From G001797105 sp964528155 (GTDB taxonomy: Bacteria; Chloroflexota; Anaerolineae; Anaerolineales; E44-bin32): a stretch of DNA of 61,665 bases. The stretch lies in contig CAZGRL010000015.1 in NCBI GenBank assembly GCA_964528155.1, forward strand, positions 1-61,665. The letters run 5' to 3'. Below the pieces are notes generated by a model. That model was not told the DNA's origin, ran no database searches, and saw nothing but the letters and a program-made list of their open reading frames with translations. The position numbers and the translations under genes were made by a program. Of the stretch, positions 44,267 to 53,280 are shown in pieces (position 1 is the first letter of the stretch; each line of letters begins with the position of its first letter).

Positions 44267-45838
44267 GTGTTGGCAGTCATTCCCAGCATTCTCCTCTTTG
44301 TGACGGCAGCTGTGCTTTGGTCTCTGCGGCGTCGGCGCGAGGCGCCGCTCTGGGCAGTGTCGTCTGCCATGGCGGGGCTCGCGTGGGTTGTCTGCCTCGG
44401 GCTCTCGACATCCGTCGGTTCGTCGACCAGCCTCTCTGTTTGGCGACCGGAGGACCTCTTCGACTCACGGCTTCTGCTCGCCTTCGATACGACAGGTTGG
44501 CAGATGGCCTATGCAGCGATCACCGTCTATCTGTCGTTGGCGCTGACCCAGGCCGCCCGTCCAGGCACGACGACCATGGGCACGCGCATCATCCTGCCTG
44601 TCTATGCCGGTATTGGTGTGGCGGCCATGCTGGCAGGCAACCTGCTGACAGTGGCCATCACATGGGCCATGCTGGATTTGCTGACGTTTATCTTCCTCAT
44701 GTCCGCCACGACAGACGAGGAAGCCATCCCCGGCATCATCACCCGACTGGCGATGGATGGGTTTTCGGTCATCATCGTTCTGGCGGCGGCCGCCTCCAGC
44801 TGGGCCGCAGGGCAGGCGAATACGGAATTCGGCGAGATTTCCACGCCCCTCTCGGCAGGGTTGATTGCCTTCGCCGGGCTCATCCGCCTGGGCATGTTCC
44901 CTCTTCATTTCAGTCTTCCCAAGGTTCCACGAGCGCGCCGAGGTTTGGGCACCATGATCCGCTTGATGCCGCCGGCGATCGTCCTGGCGGTTTTGGCTCG
45001 TCAATTCGCGGAGGGTTTCCCGGTTGGGCTTGTCCCCTGGCTGACCCTGGCAAGTGCAATCGGCGCGGTCATCGGTGGCTTGCGCTGGGCTCTCGCCGAA
45101 GATCCCGTGCAGGGGAGACCGTTCTTCATCCTGGCTATCGCCAGCACCGGGGTTCTGGCTGCCGGCCTCGATCCGGCGCTGGCAGGTGAGATCCTGGCCA
45201 ATACTGGCACGCTGATCTTGCTCGTCGGCTGTGCGTTCTCATTGGCCGAGATCCACAGCCCGTCACATCGGATCTGGCCGATCGCCGCGGCTTTGCTTGT
45301 CGTTGGCGCTCCCTTCACCATGAGCGGCGTCCTGGCGGGGGCGCTGGCCACGGGTTTCGCCGGGCCCGGGACGGCTTGGTTGGCTGTCCTCGGGGGGATT
45401 GGATTGGCCGCGATCGGCATCGGGGTTACCGCCGGAGCTACCGCACCCCAGGGCAACTGGCCGATCGGTGAGAGCATGGTGAGGGTTGTCTACGGCCTGG
45501 GCATCGCCTTGCCGGTGTTGGTGGCCATTGGGATGGGTTTCCAGATGCCCTCGGCCCGCAGTCTCGGCGGAGCCGTATTCTTCGCTGGGGTTGGCATTGC
45601 CGCCCTCATTGGCCGATTGGCGTTGCGTCGGCTTCCGTACAGATACAAAGAATTCGGTCTGCGAGCCGCATCTCGCCTTGATCCAGCTTCCCTGTATCGT
45701 GGGGCATGGGGCGCCTACATTGGTGTCCTCCGATTCGTGCGAGCGCTGGCCTTGCCCCTCGAGGGGGAGGGGGGCATGCTTTGGATGTTGGTTGTCGTGA
45801 TCCTGGTGATCCTCGGAGTGAGAGGCGCCGGGCCGTGA
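44267..45838 (+). CDS. Complex-I-like proton-conducting membrane subunit (NuoM/N-type, divergent)
   Basis: A 523-aa protein of 13-14 TM helices related to NuoL/M/N and Mrp antiporter subunits. Key positions are altered: WAMLDLL has Asp where Glu is usual in TM5, and LIRLGMFPLHFSLP has Arg where the TM7 Lys is usual. It begins a three-gene block with 4-nt overlaps. The start is GTG at 44267 after GAGG; TTG 44270 is also possible. No hydrogenase, NADH dehydrogenase or Dab partner gene is adjacent. Confidence 0.78.
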   Translation: MLAVIPSILLFVTAAVLWSLRRRREAPLWAVSSAMAGLAWVVCLGLSTSVGSSTSLSVWRPEDLFDSRLLLAFDTTGWQMAYAAITVYLSLALTQAARPGTTTMGTRIILPVYAGIGVAAMLAGNLLTVAITWAMLDLLTFIFLMSATTDEEAIPGIITRLAMDGFSVIIVLAAAASSWAAGQANTEFGEISTPLSAGLIAFAGLIRLGMFPLHFSLPKVPRARRGLGTMIRLMPPAIVLAVLARQFAEGFPVGLVPWLTLASAIGAVIGGLRWALAEDPVQGRPFFILAIASTGVLAAGLDPALAGEILANTGTLILLVGCAFSLAEIHSPSHRIWPIAAALLVVGAPFTMSGVLAGALATGFAGPGTAWLAVLGGIGLAAIGIGVTAGATAPQGNWPIGESMVRVVYGLGIALPVLVAIGMGFQMPSARSLGGAVFFAGVGIAALIGRLALRRLPYRYKEFGLRAASRLDPASLYRGAWGAYIGVLRFVRALALPLEGEGGMLWMLVVVILVILGVRGAGP

Positions 45839-46449
45839 GCATCCCTCCCGAAGTGAGATTGATCGCGGCATTGGTCTGCGGATTGTGTGCCGGTGGGATC
45901 GCCGGGCAGAACGATCGACGGCTATCGCTCGGATTGCTGGTGATCCAGTACGCTGGGGTGACCGTCCTGGCGGCACAGTTCATCCCGGTCACGATCGTCG
46001 CTGTCAAATTGGCTGGCGGCTTGATTGCGTGTTCGATCCTTGGAGTCACCCTCGCCAGGTTGCCGGGGACGGCCGAGTCCCAGGAAGACGGGATCATCCC
46101 CGCTGGTCGATCGTTTCGACTGATCTCCGTTCTGTTTGTCGTGGTCGCCGGATGGGGGCTGTCGCGCGATCGCTGGATGGGCACTCTCACATTGGAGCCG
46201 AATGCTGCCCTCGGTTCCGCTCTGCTGATGACGGTCGGGCTTCTTCAGTTGGGCACGAGCGATTCGCCGTTTCGAGTTGGGCTGGGCATCTTGACGATAC
46301 TCTCCGGCTTCGAGATCGCCTACGCCTCTGTGGAGCCATCCCTGGCCGTGTTGGCTCTGCTGGCAATGGTCCACATAGGCATCTCGCTGACCGTGAGTTA
46401 TCTCGTCCTGGTCGTGGGCAAAACGAGAGTGGAGCCCCGTACGCCATGA
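45835..46449 (+). CDS. Small membrane subunit between the two antiporter-like genes (HyfE/NuoK-like position)
   Basis: A 204-aa protein with about six TM helices. Its place between two NuoN-type genes resembles HyfE/hydrogenase-4 component E or a NuoK-like subunit, but no diagnostic motif is visible, so this rests on context. GTG at 45835 overlaps the previous stop by 4 nt (GTGA). The frame is open earlier, but that would lie inside the upstream gene. Confidence 0.65.
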   Translation: MSIPPEVRLIAALVCGLCAGGIAGQNDRRLSLGLLVIQYAGVTVLAAQFIPVTIVAVKLAGGLIACSILGVTLARLPGTAESQEDGIIPAGRSFRLISVLFVVVAGWGLSRDRWMGTLTLEPNAALGSALLMTVGLLQLGTSDSPFRVGLGILTILSGFEIAYASVEPSLAVLALLAMVHIGISLTVSYLVLVVGKTRVEPRTP

Positions 46450-47843
46450 GCGCACCATTTCTCTTGTTCGGCGCTTCAGCGGCCCTGGCGCTGGCCGCGG
46501 CGGTGCTCCGTCGCAGGCTGATGCCGGCGGCGATCGTGTCGGCCTGCGGCACGGCGCTGATCGCCCTGTTTGTGTTGAGGGCGCCCATTGACGTGCCGAT
46601 CTCTCTGTTGGGAATCAACTTGAAGCTTGGTGTCAGCTGGGACGTCCTCGGCCGCTCTTTCAATCTTGATCAAAGCACAAGACCTGCAGTCGGCTTCCTG
46701 TATTTAAGCGGAGCGTTTCTCTTCGGCGGAGCCTGGGCAGTCAACCCGAACCGCTACATATTCCCCGCCGGCATCCTCTCGCTTGCGCTCGTCGCCGGAT
46801 CACTGCTCATCCAACCGTTTGTCTTTGCGGCCGTGTTTCTCGAGCTGTCTGCCATGGCTAGCGTTCTGATCCTGGCAACAACGGAGTACCCCGCGCAGAG
46901 AGGTGGGCTACGCCTGCTGGCCCTGTACACACTGGCGATGATGGCGATCTTGCTCAGCGGATGGATGCTCTCGATCGCCGGCGTGACGACCGCTACGCCT
47001 GAGCTCGCACGCCAGATCAGCCTTCTGCTCGTCATCGGTTTCGCCGTTCTCATGGCTGTGCCTCCCTTTCACTTGTGGCTTCCCACGGCCGCCGAGGAGA
47101 CGAGCCCGTACGCGCTCTCGTTCGTTACGGTCATTTTGCAGAGCGCCGGGCTTTTCTTTCTGCTGCGCTTCCTCGATACTTACGCTTGGCTGCGGCAAAG
47201 TGCGGGTCTTTTCTCGGGGATACGAATTGCGGGCGTGGCAATGGTCGGATTCGGAGGGCTGGCGGCGCTATCGCAGCAGTCGTTCTCGAAATTCATGGCC
47301 TATGCGCTGGTCGCCGATCTTGGGGTCGCATTGCTGGCCGTCGGAGCGGGGACGCCGGCAGGCTACGAACTGGCCCTCGGGCTGTCGGCTGTTCGGGTAT
47401 TCGGCCTGGGCGCGTGGGCGCTTGGGCTATCGGTCATACGTGCGCAGACCGGTCGCGATGATTTGGAGGTGCTCGCCGGGGCAGGCTACCGGCTTCCATT
47501 GGCCTCGGCTGCGAGCATCGTCGGGGTGTTGTCGATCGCCGGGCTGCCGCTCACGGCTGGTTTCCCGGCCCGATGGGCGCTCCTGTCGGCGATCGCGCCC
47601 GAGCATGTGATTGCAGCGGCTGCGGTCGTACTTTCGATCTTGATCACCAGCGCCGGCGCGATCCGCTGGATCGGGGTGCTCTTCCGGCCTGTGCCATTCG
47701 GGGGCCATGAGGCCCCGCACCGGTCCGTGCAGCTGCTGCAGGGGGCCGGCATCGGGTTGTGCGTTCTTTTCGGCGTGTTTCCACAGATGCTATTCCCGTG
47801 GGTTGTCCTGGCTGCCTCCGGCCTGGCCAACCTGATGAGTTGA
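46446..47843 (+). CDS. Complex-I-like proton-conducting membrane subunit (NuoN-type)
   Basis: A 465-aa protein with typical antiporter-subunit landmarks: FLELSAMASVLI (TM5 Glu kept), VPPFHLWLPTAAEETSP, SQQSFSKFMAYALVADLG, and GLPLTAGFPARWALL. The TM7 Lys before PFH appears replaced by Leu, and the TM12 Lys is Arg. The ATG at 46446 overlaps the previous stop (ATGA). With its two neighbours it likely forms a membrane module whose redox or ion partner is unknown. Confidence 0.82.
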   Translation: MSAPFLLFGASAALALAAAVLRRRLMPAAIVSACGTALIALFVLRAPIDVPISLLGINLKLGVSWDVLGRSFNLDQSTRPAVGFLYLSGAFLFGGAWAVNPNRYIFPAGILSLALVAGSLLIQPFVFAAVFLELSAMASVLILATTEYPAQRGGLRLLALYTLAMMAILLSGWMLSIAGVTTATPELARQISLLLVIGFAVLMAVPPFHLWLPTAAEETSPYALSFVTVILQSAGLFFLLRFLDTYAWLRQSAGLFSGIRIAGVAMVGFGGLAALSQQSFSKFMAYALVADLGVALLAVGAGTPAGYELALGLSAVRVFGLGAWALGLSVIRAQTGRDDLEVLAGAGYRLPLASAASIVGVLSIAGLPLTAGFPARWALLSAIAPEHVIAAAAVVLSILITSAGAIRWIGVLFRPVPFGGHEAPHRSVQLLQGAGIGLCVLFGVFPQMLFPWVVLAASGLANLMS

Positions 47844-47856
47844 AAAAGGTCCAGTG

Positions 47857-49077
47857 ATGGCGAAGAAAAAAGGCGAGCCCACTCCGTGGATTGCATCAAT
47901 GGGACCGGACCAGCTGGAGAATCGCCTGGCTTGGCTGGACGAGAACCGTCGCAATGAGGCAGAGGCGGTGGCCCGCTTGCGCGAGCGGGTTGAGCTGCTC
48001 GAAGAGACGCGGGCCAAGGCCGCATCCCAACTAAAAGAGGTCGCCAGCGAGTTGACCCGGTTGGCGGCGCTCGCCAGTCGGATCAATCAATTTGACGAAG
48101 CCCTTGCCAAACATCGCCAGGAAGTCTCGCGCCACATTGAGCAGGCAGAGAAGCGCCGTACGGACAAGGAATCCAGACTGGAGGACATGCGAAAGCGCGA
48201 CCAGGCCGCCACCGCAAAGGAACTCGGTTCACTGCGCACGACATTCTCCCGGATTGACGAGGTCGAGCACAGTCTCGAAGTCAGGCGAGAGGAGGAGATA
48301 CGCCTGACGCGAATGCTCAATGACATCAGCGAACACCTGAAGGAGCTGGGCTCGAGGGAGGAAGATCAGGCGCGCGGATTGGCTTCGCTGGAAGAGGGGA
48401 GGCGGCAGGATTCCCTCCGTGTGGCGGAGTTGCAGCAGGAACTGGCCGATCTACGCACCAAGGTCGACGGATTGCATGGATCGATGGACTCGTCGGGCGA
48501 TCGGATCCGACGGCTTGAGATTCAGATGGCCGATCTGACATCGGCGGAGAACGAGCGATCAGAGGGTCAAGCGGTCTTCCTGGAACAGCAGAGCATCAAG
48601 ATGGCGGAGTTCGAGCGTTTTCTCAAGGAGTGGCAGGAAAGCATTGTTTCGTTCGAGGTTCGAGAGCAGAGGCTGGATGAGCAAGCCAAGGTGTTCGACG
48701 AGTCACTCCGTTCTCTGAAGCGGGCTCGGGCGGACCTCGATGCGATGCTTGAACGTCTTGAGCGACGCATAGCTGAAATCAGTGAGATACAGAGGCTGGC
48801 CGAGGATCGTGTACGTCAGGAATGGTCGAGTTTCCAGGCGGACGATCAGAAGCGCTGGTCAGGATATAAACTGACGTTCGATGAACATTGGCGAGAGCAC
48901 GACAGGCTTCATGATCGAATGGCCCGCACCATTGAGACTCAAGGAGAGAGTCTGGCCGAGGCGATCAACACACTTGAGGATCTGGCGGCGGTCGATCGCC
49001 AGCGTCTCATGGATCTCCTGGCAATGGTCCGAGAATGGGCTTCTGAGATCGAACGGCGCGGTGAGGAAGTCGGCTGA
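47857..49077 (+). CDS. Long coiled-coil protein
   Basis: A 406-aa soluble protein, nearly all heptad-patterned helix from ~20 to ~400, rich in Glu, Arg, Leu and Gln. No signal peptide, TM or enzymatic motif. It starts at ATG 47857 after AAAAAGGT; an adjacent GTG at 47854 is possible. It lies 13 nt after the complex-I-like block, so it is likely co-transcribed and may be a scaffold for that module or for selB-related functions. Confidence 0.7.
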   Translation: MAKKKGEPTPWIASMGPDQLENRLAWLDENRRNEAEAVARLRERVELLEETRAKAASQLKEVASELTRLAALASRINQFDEALAKHRQEVSRHIEQAEKRRTDKESRLEDMRKRDQAATAKELGSLRTTFSRIDEVEHSLEVRREEEIRLTRMLNDISEHLKELGSREEDQARGLASLEEGRRQDSLRVAELQQELADLRTKVDGLHGSMDSSGDRIRRLEIQMADLTSAENERSEGQAVFLEQQSIKMAEFERFLKEWQESIVSFEVREQRLDEQAKVFDESLRSLKRARADLDAMLERLERRIAEISEIQRLAEDRVRQEWSSFQADDQKRWSGYKLTFDEHWREHDRLHDRMARTIETQGESLAEAINTLEDLAAVDRQRLMDLLAMVREWASEIERRGEEVG

Positions 49078-49123
49078 ACGTCGCGCCCTGGATGAGTTTA
49101 CGCACTTCGGCTGAGGCAAGTCC

Positions 49124-51013
49124 ATGCACGTCATTGGCACCGCCGGACACGTCGATCACGGAAAATCAGCGCTCGTTCTTGCGCTTACGGGGATAGACCC
49201 CGACCGCCTTCGCGAAGAGCAAGAGCGCCAGATGACGATTGATCTGGGGTTCGCCTGGCTCACGCTGCCCGATGGAGATGAAGTCGGGATTGTCGACGTC
49301 CCCGGCCATCGAGACTTCATCGAGAATATGCTGGCTGGTGTGGGAGCGATCGACGCGGCGATCCTCGTCGTGGCAGCCGACGAGGGCGTGATGCCGCAAA
49401 CCTCCGAGCACGTGGCGATTCTCGATCTGCTGGAGGTCTCGCGCGGAATCGTGGCGCTGTCGAAGATCGACCTTGTCGAAGACCCATCCTGGCTTGATCT
49501 CGTGCGAGAAGATGTCCGGCGCACCCTGGCCGACACTCCCCTGGCTGAGGCTCCGATCATCCCGGTCTCCTCGTTGACAGGGGAGGGGATCGACGAACTC
49601 AAAGCGGCGCTGACTTCTGTTTTGCAGGATACCCCTGCGCGCCGAGACACAGGTCGACCTCGACTGTCTCTCGATCGAGCTTTTACCATCGCCGGGTTCG
49701 GGACGATTGTGACAGGGACTTTGGTAGATGGCGCTTTCGAGGTCGGACAGGAAATTGAAGTGCTGCCCAAGGGGCTCCGGGGGCGGATCCGCGGTCTGCA
49801 GACGCACAAGACAAAGGTCGAGCGGGCTGATCCGGGAAGGAGATTGGCGATCAATCTCAGCGGTGTCGAAGTCGGAGAGCTGGAGCGAGGGAATGTGATC
49901 GCCGTGCCGGAGTCATACGCGCCGACCCGCTTGCTCGATGTTCGATTTCGCTTGCTGCCGGACGCCGACGCGCCGCTCAAGCACGACCAGAGGGTCAAGA
50001 TCTTCCTGGGCGCGGCCCAACAGATGGCACGGGTGCGGATCCTTGGGAGGGAGAATCTCACACCGGGGCAGTCCGGCTGGCTGCAGCTCGTCCTGGCCGG
50101 CCCTCTTACCGCCGATCGGCACGATCGATTCATCCTTCGGCGTCCCTCCCCGGCGTCGACCCTTGGGGGAGGACAGGTAGCCGATCCTCATCCAATGCGA
50201 ACCCATCGGCGGAATGATCCGCAGTTGCTCGAGCGACTTGAGGCTCTTGTTCGTGGGACGGCAGCTGACGTCCTTGCCCAGGCTCTCGCTGGTGGCCCGA
50301 GCTACCTCAGGGATGCTGTTCGCAAGTCGAACCTCGAACCGCAGGCGGCCCAATCTGCGTTCAAGGAGCTGGTCGACAGCGGAAAGGTCATCGCGTTGAC
50401 CGATGGTGACAATGCAGAGATGTCCGATATCCTGGTCGTGGAGTCGGGCTCGTGGAACTCTCTGATCCAGAAGCTGCACACGGCGATCGAGAAATACCAC
50501 ACGACCAATCCATTGCGGTCAGGCATGCCCAGGGAGGAGCTCAAGAGCCGGATGGGACTGGATAGCCGCATATTCGCCGCGGTGCTGGAGCGAGTGGAGG
50601 AAGATGGCCTTGTTAGGAGCCAGGGAGCGCGATTGGCGCTACCTGAATTCGGCGTCAGACTATCCGAGTTGCAGCAAGGACAGGTCGCGAGCTTGATGAA
50701 AAGCTTTGAGGCTGATCCAGGTTCTCCGCCAAGCATGAAGCAGGCAGCCGAAGTGATCGGTGACGAAGTGCTGGCTCACCTGATCGAGACAGGCCGATTG
50801 ATCCAGGTATCTAGGGATGTCGTGTTTGAGTCTGACGCGTACGAGGCGATGGTAGCGCGCGTCAGGGAGAGGCTGGCGTCGGGCGGCACTCTTACAGTGG
50901 CCGAAGTACGTAACATGTTCTCGACCTCGCGCAAATACGCGCTGGCCCTGATGGAACATCTTGACGCCATTGGTGTCACAGTCAGGAAGGGGGACGAGCG
51001 CGGACTCGCATGA
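49124..51013 (+). CDS. selB: Selenocysteine-specific elongation factor SelB
   Basis: A 629-aa translation factor that brings Sec-tRNA to UGA codons with a SECIS element. The N-terminal GTPase has GHVDHGKSALVLALTG, DRLREEQERQMTIDLG, DVPGHRDFIENM and SKIDLV. EF-Tu-like beta domains follow (~180-350), and the C-terminal ~270 residues hold the winged-helix repeats that bind SECIS. Length and order fit SelB. No selA, selC (tRNA-Sec) or selD is in the window, and I did not find a convincing in-frame UGA selenoprotein here. ATG at 49124. Confidence 0.93.
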   Translation: MHVIGTAGHVDHGKSALVLALTGIDPDRLREEQERQMTIDLGFAWLTLPDGDEVGIVDVPGHRDFIENMLAGVGAIDAAILVVAADEGVMPQTSEHVAILDLLEVSRGIVALSKIDLVEDPSWLDLVREDVRRTLADTPLAEAPIIPVSSLTGEGIDELKAALTSVLQDTPARRDTGRPRLSLDRAFTIAGFGTIVTGTLVDGAFEVGQEIEVLPKGLRGRIRGLQTHKTKVERADPGRRLAINLSGVEVGELERGNVIAVPESYAPTRLLDVRFRLLPDADAPLKHDQRVKIFLGAAQQMARVRILGRENLTPGQSGWLQLVLAGPLTADRHDRFILRRPSPASTLGGGQVADPHPMRTHRRNDPQLLERLEALVRGTAADVLAQALAGGPSYLRDAVRKSNLEPQAAQSAFKELVDSGKVIALTDGDNAEMSDILVVESGSWNSLIQKLHTAIEKYHTTNPLRSGMPREELKSRMGLDSRIFAAVLERVEEDGLVRSQGARLALPEFGVRLSELQQGQVASLMKSFEADPGSPPSMKQAAEVIGDEVLAHLIETGRLIQVSRDVVFESDAYEAMVARVRERLASGGTLTVAEVRNMFSTSRKYALALMEHLDAIGVTVRKGDERGLA

Positions 51014-51043
51014 GCATGCCCGCGGCGGCCACATCAAACCAAC

Positions 51044-52648
51044 TCAGAATTCCCCATAGCGCCAGACGCCGCCGACCATTGTGCGCACAGGTCTGATATG
51101 GGCCAGAGCATCAGGGGGCAGTTGGAAAGGGTCGGCCTCGAGCACGACAAGGTCGGCCAGACAACCCGGCCGAAGGCACCCTTGGACCTCCTCAAGCCCC
51201 GCCGCGGTCGCCGGCCCACGTGTGTATGCGCGGAGTGCCTGATCCAGGCTGAGCCTCTCACCCGGATACCAACCTCGTTCTCCGGGTGAGCCGTCGCGCC
51301 GTCGACGTGTAACCGCCGCGTGGATGCCCCAGAACGGATTGGGTGACTCGACCGGAGCGTCCGACCCAAAGGCCAATATGGCGCCGGCCTTGAGCTGGCT
51401 GTGCCAGGCGTAGGCGTAGCGGGAACGGGATCCCCAGTAGCGATCGGCCATCGGCATGTCCGAGGTGGCGTGAATAGGTTGCATCGAGGCGATGACATCC
51501 AGGGAGGCAGGCCGGGGAAGGTCCTCGGGATGCAGCAATTGCAGATGTTCGATCCTCAGCCTGGCGGGGCGACGACCCTGGCCCTTCTCGATACCTCGCA
51601 AAGTCTCGAATGCATCCAGGACGACATGGTTGGCTTTGTCGCCGATGGCGTGTACGCTCGTGCCGATCCCGGCCGCGCTGGCGCGGCTGGCGATTTCGAG
51701 CAGTTCTTCGCCATCGAGCATGAGGATTCCGAAGTTGTCTGTCTCACCATCATAGGCTGAGAGCATTGCCGCTGTGCGGGGACCGAGTGCCCCGTCCGAG
51801 AACACCTTTACGTTCCCCAACCTCAACGTCGGATCGCCAAAGCCGGTGTGCAGGCCAAGTTCGATCGCCTGAGACAGGTATTCGAGAGGGATATTCTTCA
51901 CCACTCGCAATCCGAGCTGATCGGACTCCCGCATTCTCTGCAGCGCATCGAAGCAACGCGGTCCGTCGTAGTCGTGGACGCCGGTGATGCCGAGCTCCCA
52001 CAGAGCCTTCTGCGCCCGGATGAGCATTTGGGCCAATCGCTCGTCCGTGTCGGCGGGAATGACCGACTGGACCAGGGCCATGGCTGCCTCAAGCAAGATC
52101 CCGTTCGGCTTGCCCGTCTGATCGCGCCCAATCACGCCCCCAGATGGATCCGCGGAGTCGTCGGTGATGGCGGCGCGCTTCAAGGCCTCCGAACTGGCCC
52201 ACCCGGCGTGGAGCGACTTTGCCGTCAGATAAACCGGGTGCGACGGAGCCACGCGGTCCAGATCGGCGCACGTGCCGAAGCGGCCCCATTCGTTGTGATT
52301 CCATCCGTGCCCGAGGATCCACTCACCATCGCGTGTCTCTTCGGCCCGCAGGCGAACGCGCTCAAGGCAAGTGTCGATGTCGGACACTTCGCAATCGACC
52401 TGCTCGAGGCTGAGTGCGTATTTCTGGAGATGGATGTGTGCGTCGATCAGCCCGGGGATGACGGTCCGGCCCCCCAGATCGATCACCTCGGTCGCCTCGG
52501 CTGCGAGGGGCATGACATGACTGTCGCTGCCGATCGACACCACCAGGCCACGAGAGATTGCCAGGGCCTCGGCGATAGGCTGGTCGGTATCCAGCGTGTA
52601 GACGCGCCCGTTGTGCAGAATCATCGCCGTCGCTGGTGAATCCCTCAT
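51044..52648 (-). CDS. YtcJ-like metal-dependent amidohydrolase
   Basis: A 534-aa amidohydrolase. The N-terminal composite beta domain begins MILHNGRVYTLD. The metal site DAHIHLQ and GHGWNHNEWGRF are typical of the YtcJ/NfdA (exoenzyme regulatory AepA) family. SVHAIGDKANHVVLDAFE and HLQLLHPEDL follow; FGSDAPVESPNPFWGIHAAVTR carries the final Asp. It probably hydrolyses an amide, N-formyl or carbamate compound. The ATG at 52648 overlaps the phosphatase stop. It is convergent with selB. Confidence 0.88.
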   Translation of the reverse strand: MRDSPATAMILHNGRVYTLDTDQPIAEALAISRGLVVSIGSDSHVMPLAAEATEVIDLGGRTVIPGLIDAHIHLQKYALSLEQVDCEVSDIDTCLERVRLRAEETRDGEWILGHGWNHNEWGRFGTCADLDRVAPSHPVYLTAKSLHAGWASSEALKRAAITDDSADPSGGVIGRDQTGKPNGILLEAAMALVQSVIPADTDERLAQMLIRAQKALWELGITGVHDYDGPRCFDALQRMRESDQLGLRVVKNIPLEYLSQAIELGLHTGFGDPTLRLGNVKVFSDGALGPRTAAMLSAYDGETDNFGILMLDGEELLEIASRASAAGIGTSVHAIGDKANHVVLDAFETLRGIEKGQGRRPARLRIEHLQLLHPEDLPRPASLDVIASMQPIHATSDMPMADRYWGSRSRYAYAWHSQLKAGAILAFGSDAPVESPNPFWGIHAAVTRRRRDGSPGERGWYPGERLSLDQALRAYTRGPATAAGLEEVQGCLRPGCLADLVVLEADPFQLPPDALAHIRPVRTMVGGVWRYGEF

Positions 52649-53280
52649 ACGGAATCCTGAGACCCGTCAAGATGTGGGGTCGCGTTCAAGGCGTGTATCT
52701 GCCATCCGCCAGAGACATCATCATAGAGCAGGCGAGCGAACGCGGAGTTGCCGAAGGCGAAACCCACCAATCTGGTCCGCCCATAGGGGGCCAGGCCGAG
52801 CACGGCCCGCAGGAGTGCGTTGAGCAGCGCGCCGTGCGAGACGACAAGGTAATTCCCTGGCGGTCTGCGGATCAGGCTCTGCAGGGCGTCACCGGCTCTT
52901 CGATGCAAGTCCCAATGGCTCTCTCCGGAACCGAACGACGGCTCGTATGGGGAGGCGAGCGGACGCGATTCGCGCTGGCGATCAAACTCGTGTCCTTCCA
53001 GACCCTGACCGTCACCCATATGGCGTTCCATCCAGGCTGCATCGAATTCGACCGGAAGCGATAGCCTCGCCCCGATGATCTCGGCGGTCTGGCGCGCACG
53101 GAGCAATGGGCTCGAAACAATCACATCGAACGTCTCACGCTGTGCAATCCAGTACTCGGCCAATGCCGTGGCCTGCACTACGCCGACCTCAGACAGTGGG
53201 TAGTCAAGTTGCCCCTGCACAACGCCCGTTTCGTTGGCGATGGAAAGCCCGTGGCGAAGCAAGGTGATCGTGTGTGTCAT
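52645..53280 (-). CDS. Histidine phosphatase family protein
   Basis: A 211-aa phosphoglycerate-mutase-like phosphatase. LLRHGLSIAN contains the RHG phospho-histidine; SSPLLRARQTAE, ERHMGDGQGLEG and VVSHGALLNAL complete the active site. The substrate could be a sugar phosphate. The ATG at 53280 overlaps the glpC stop (ATGA). The frame is open further upstream but that is glpC sequence. Its place behind glpABC suggests a link to glycerol phosphate metabolism, which is unproven. Confidence 0.88.
   Translation of the reverse strand: MTHTITLLRHGLSIANETGVVQGQLDYPLSEVGVVQATALAEYWIAQRETFDVIVSSPLLRARQTAEIIGARLSLPVEFDAAWMERHMGDGQGLEGHEFDRQRESRPLASPYEPSFGSGESHWDLHRRAGDALQSLIRRPPGNYLVVSHGALLNALLRAVLGLAPYGRTRLVGFAFGNSAFARLLYDDVSGGWQIHALNATPHLDGSQDSV

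Noticed and set aside
49156..50133. Minus-strand 325-aa ORF over selB
   Set aside because: Ser/Arg-rich antisense frame with no homology-like motif.
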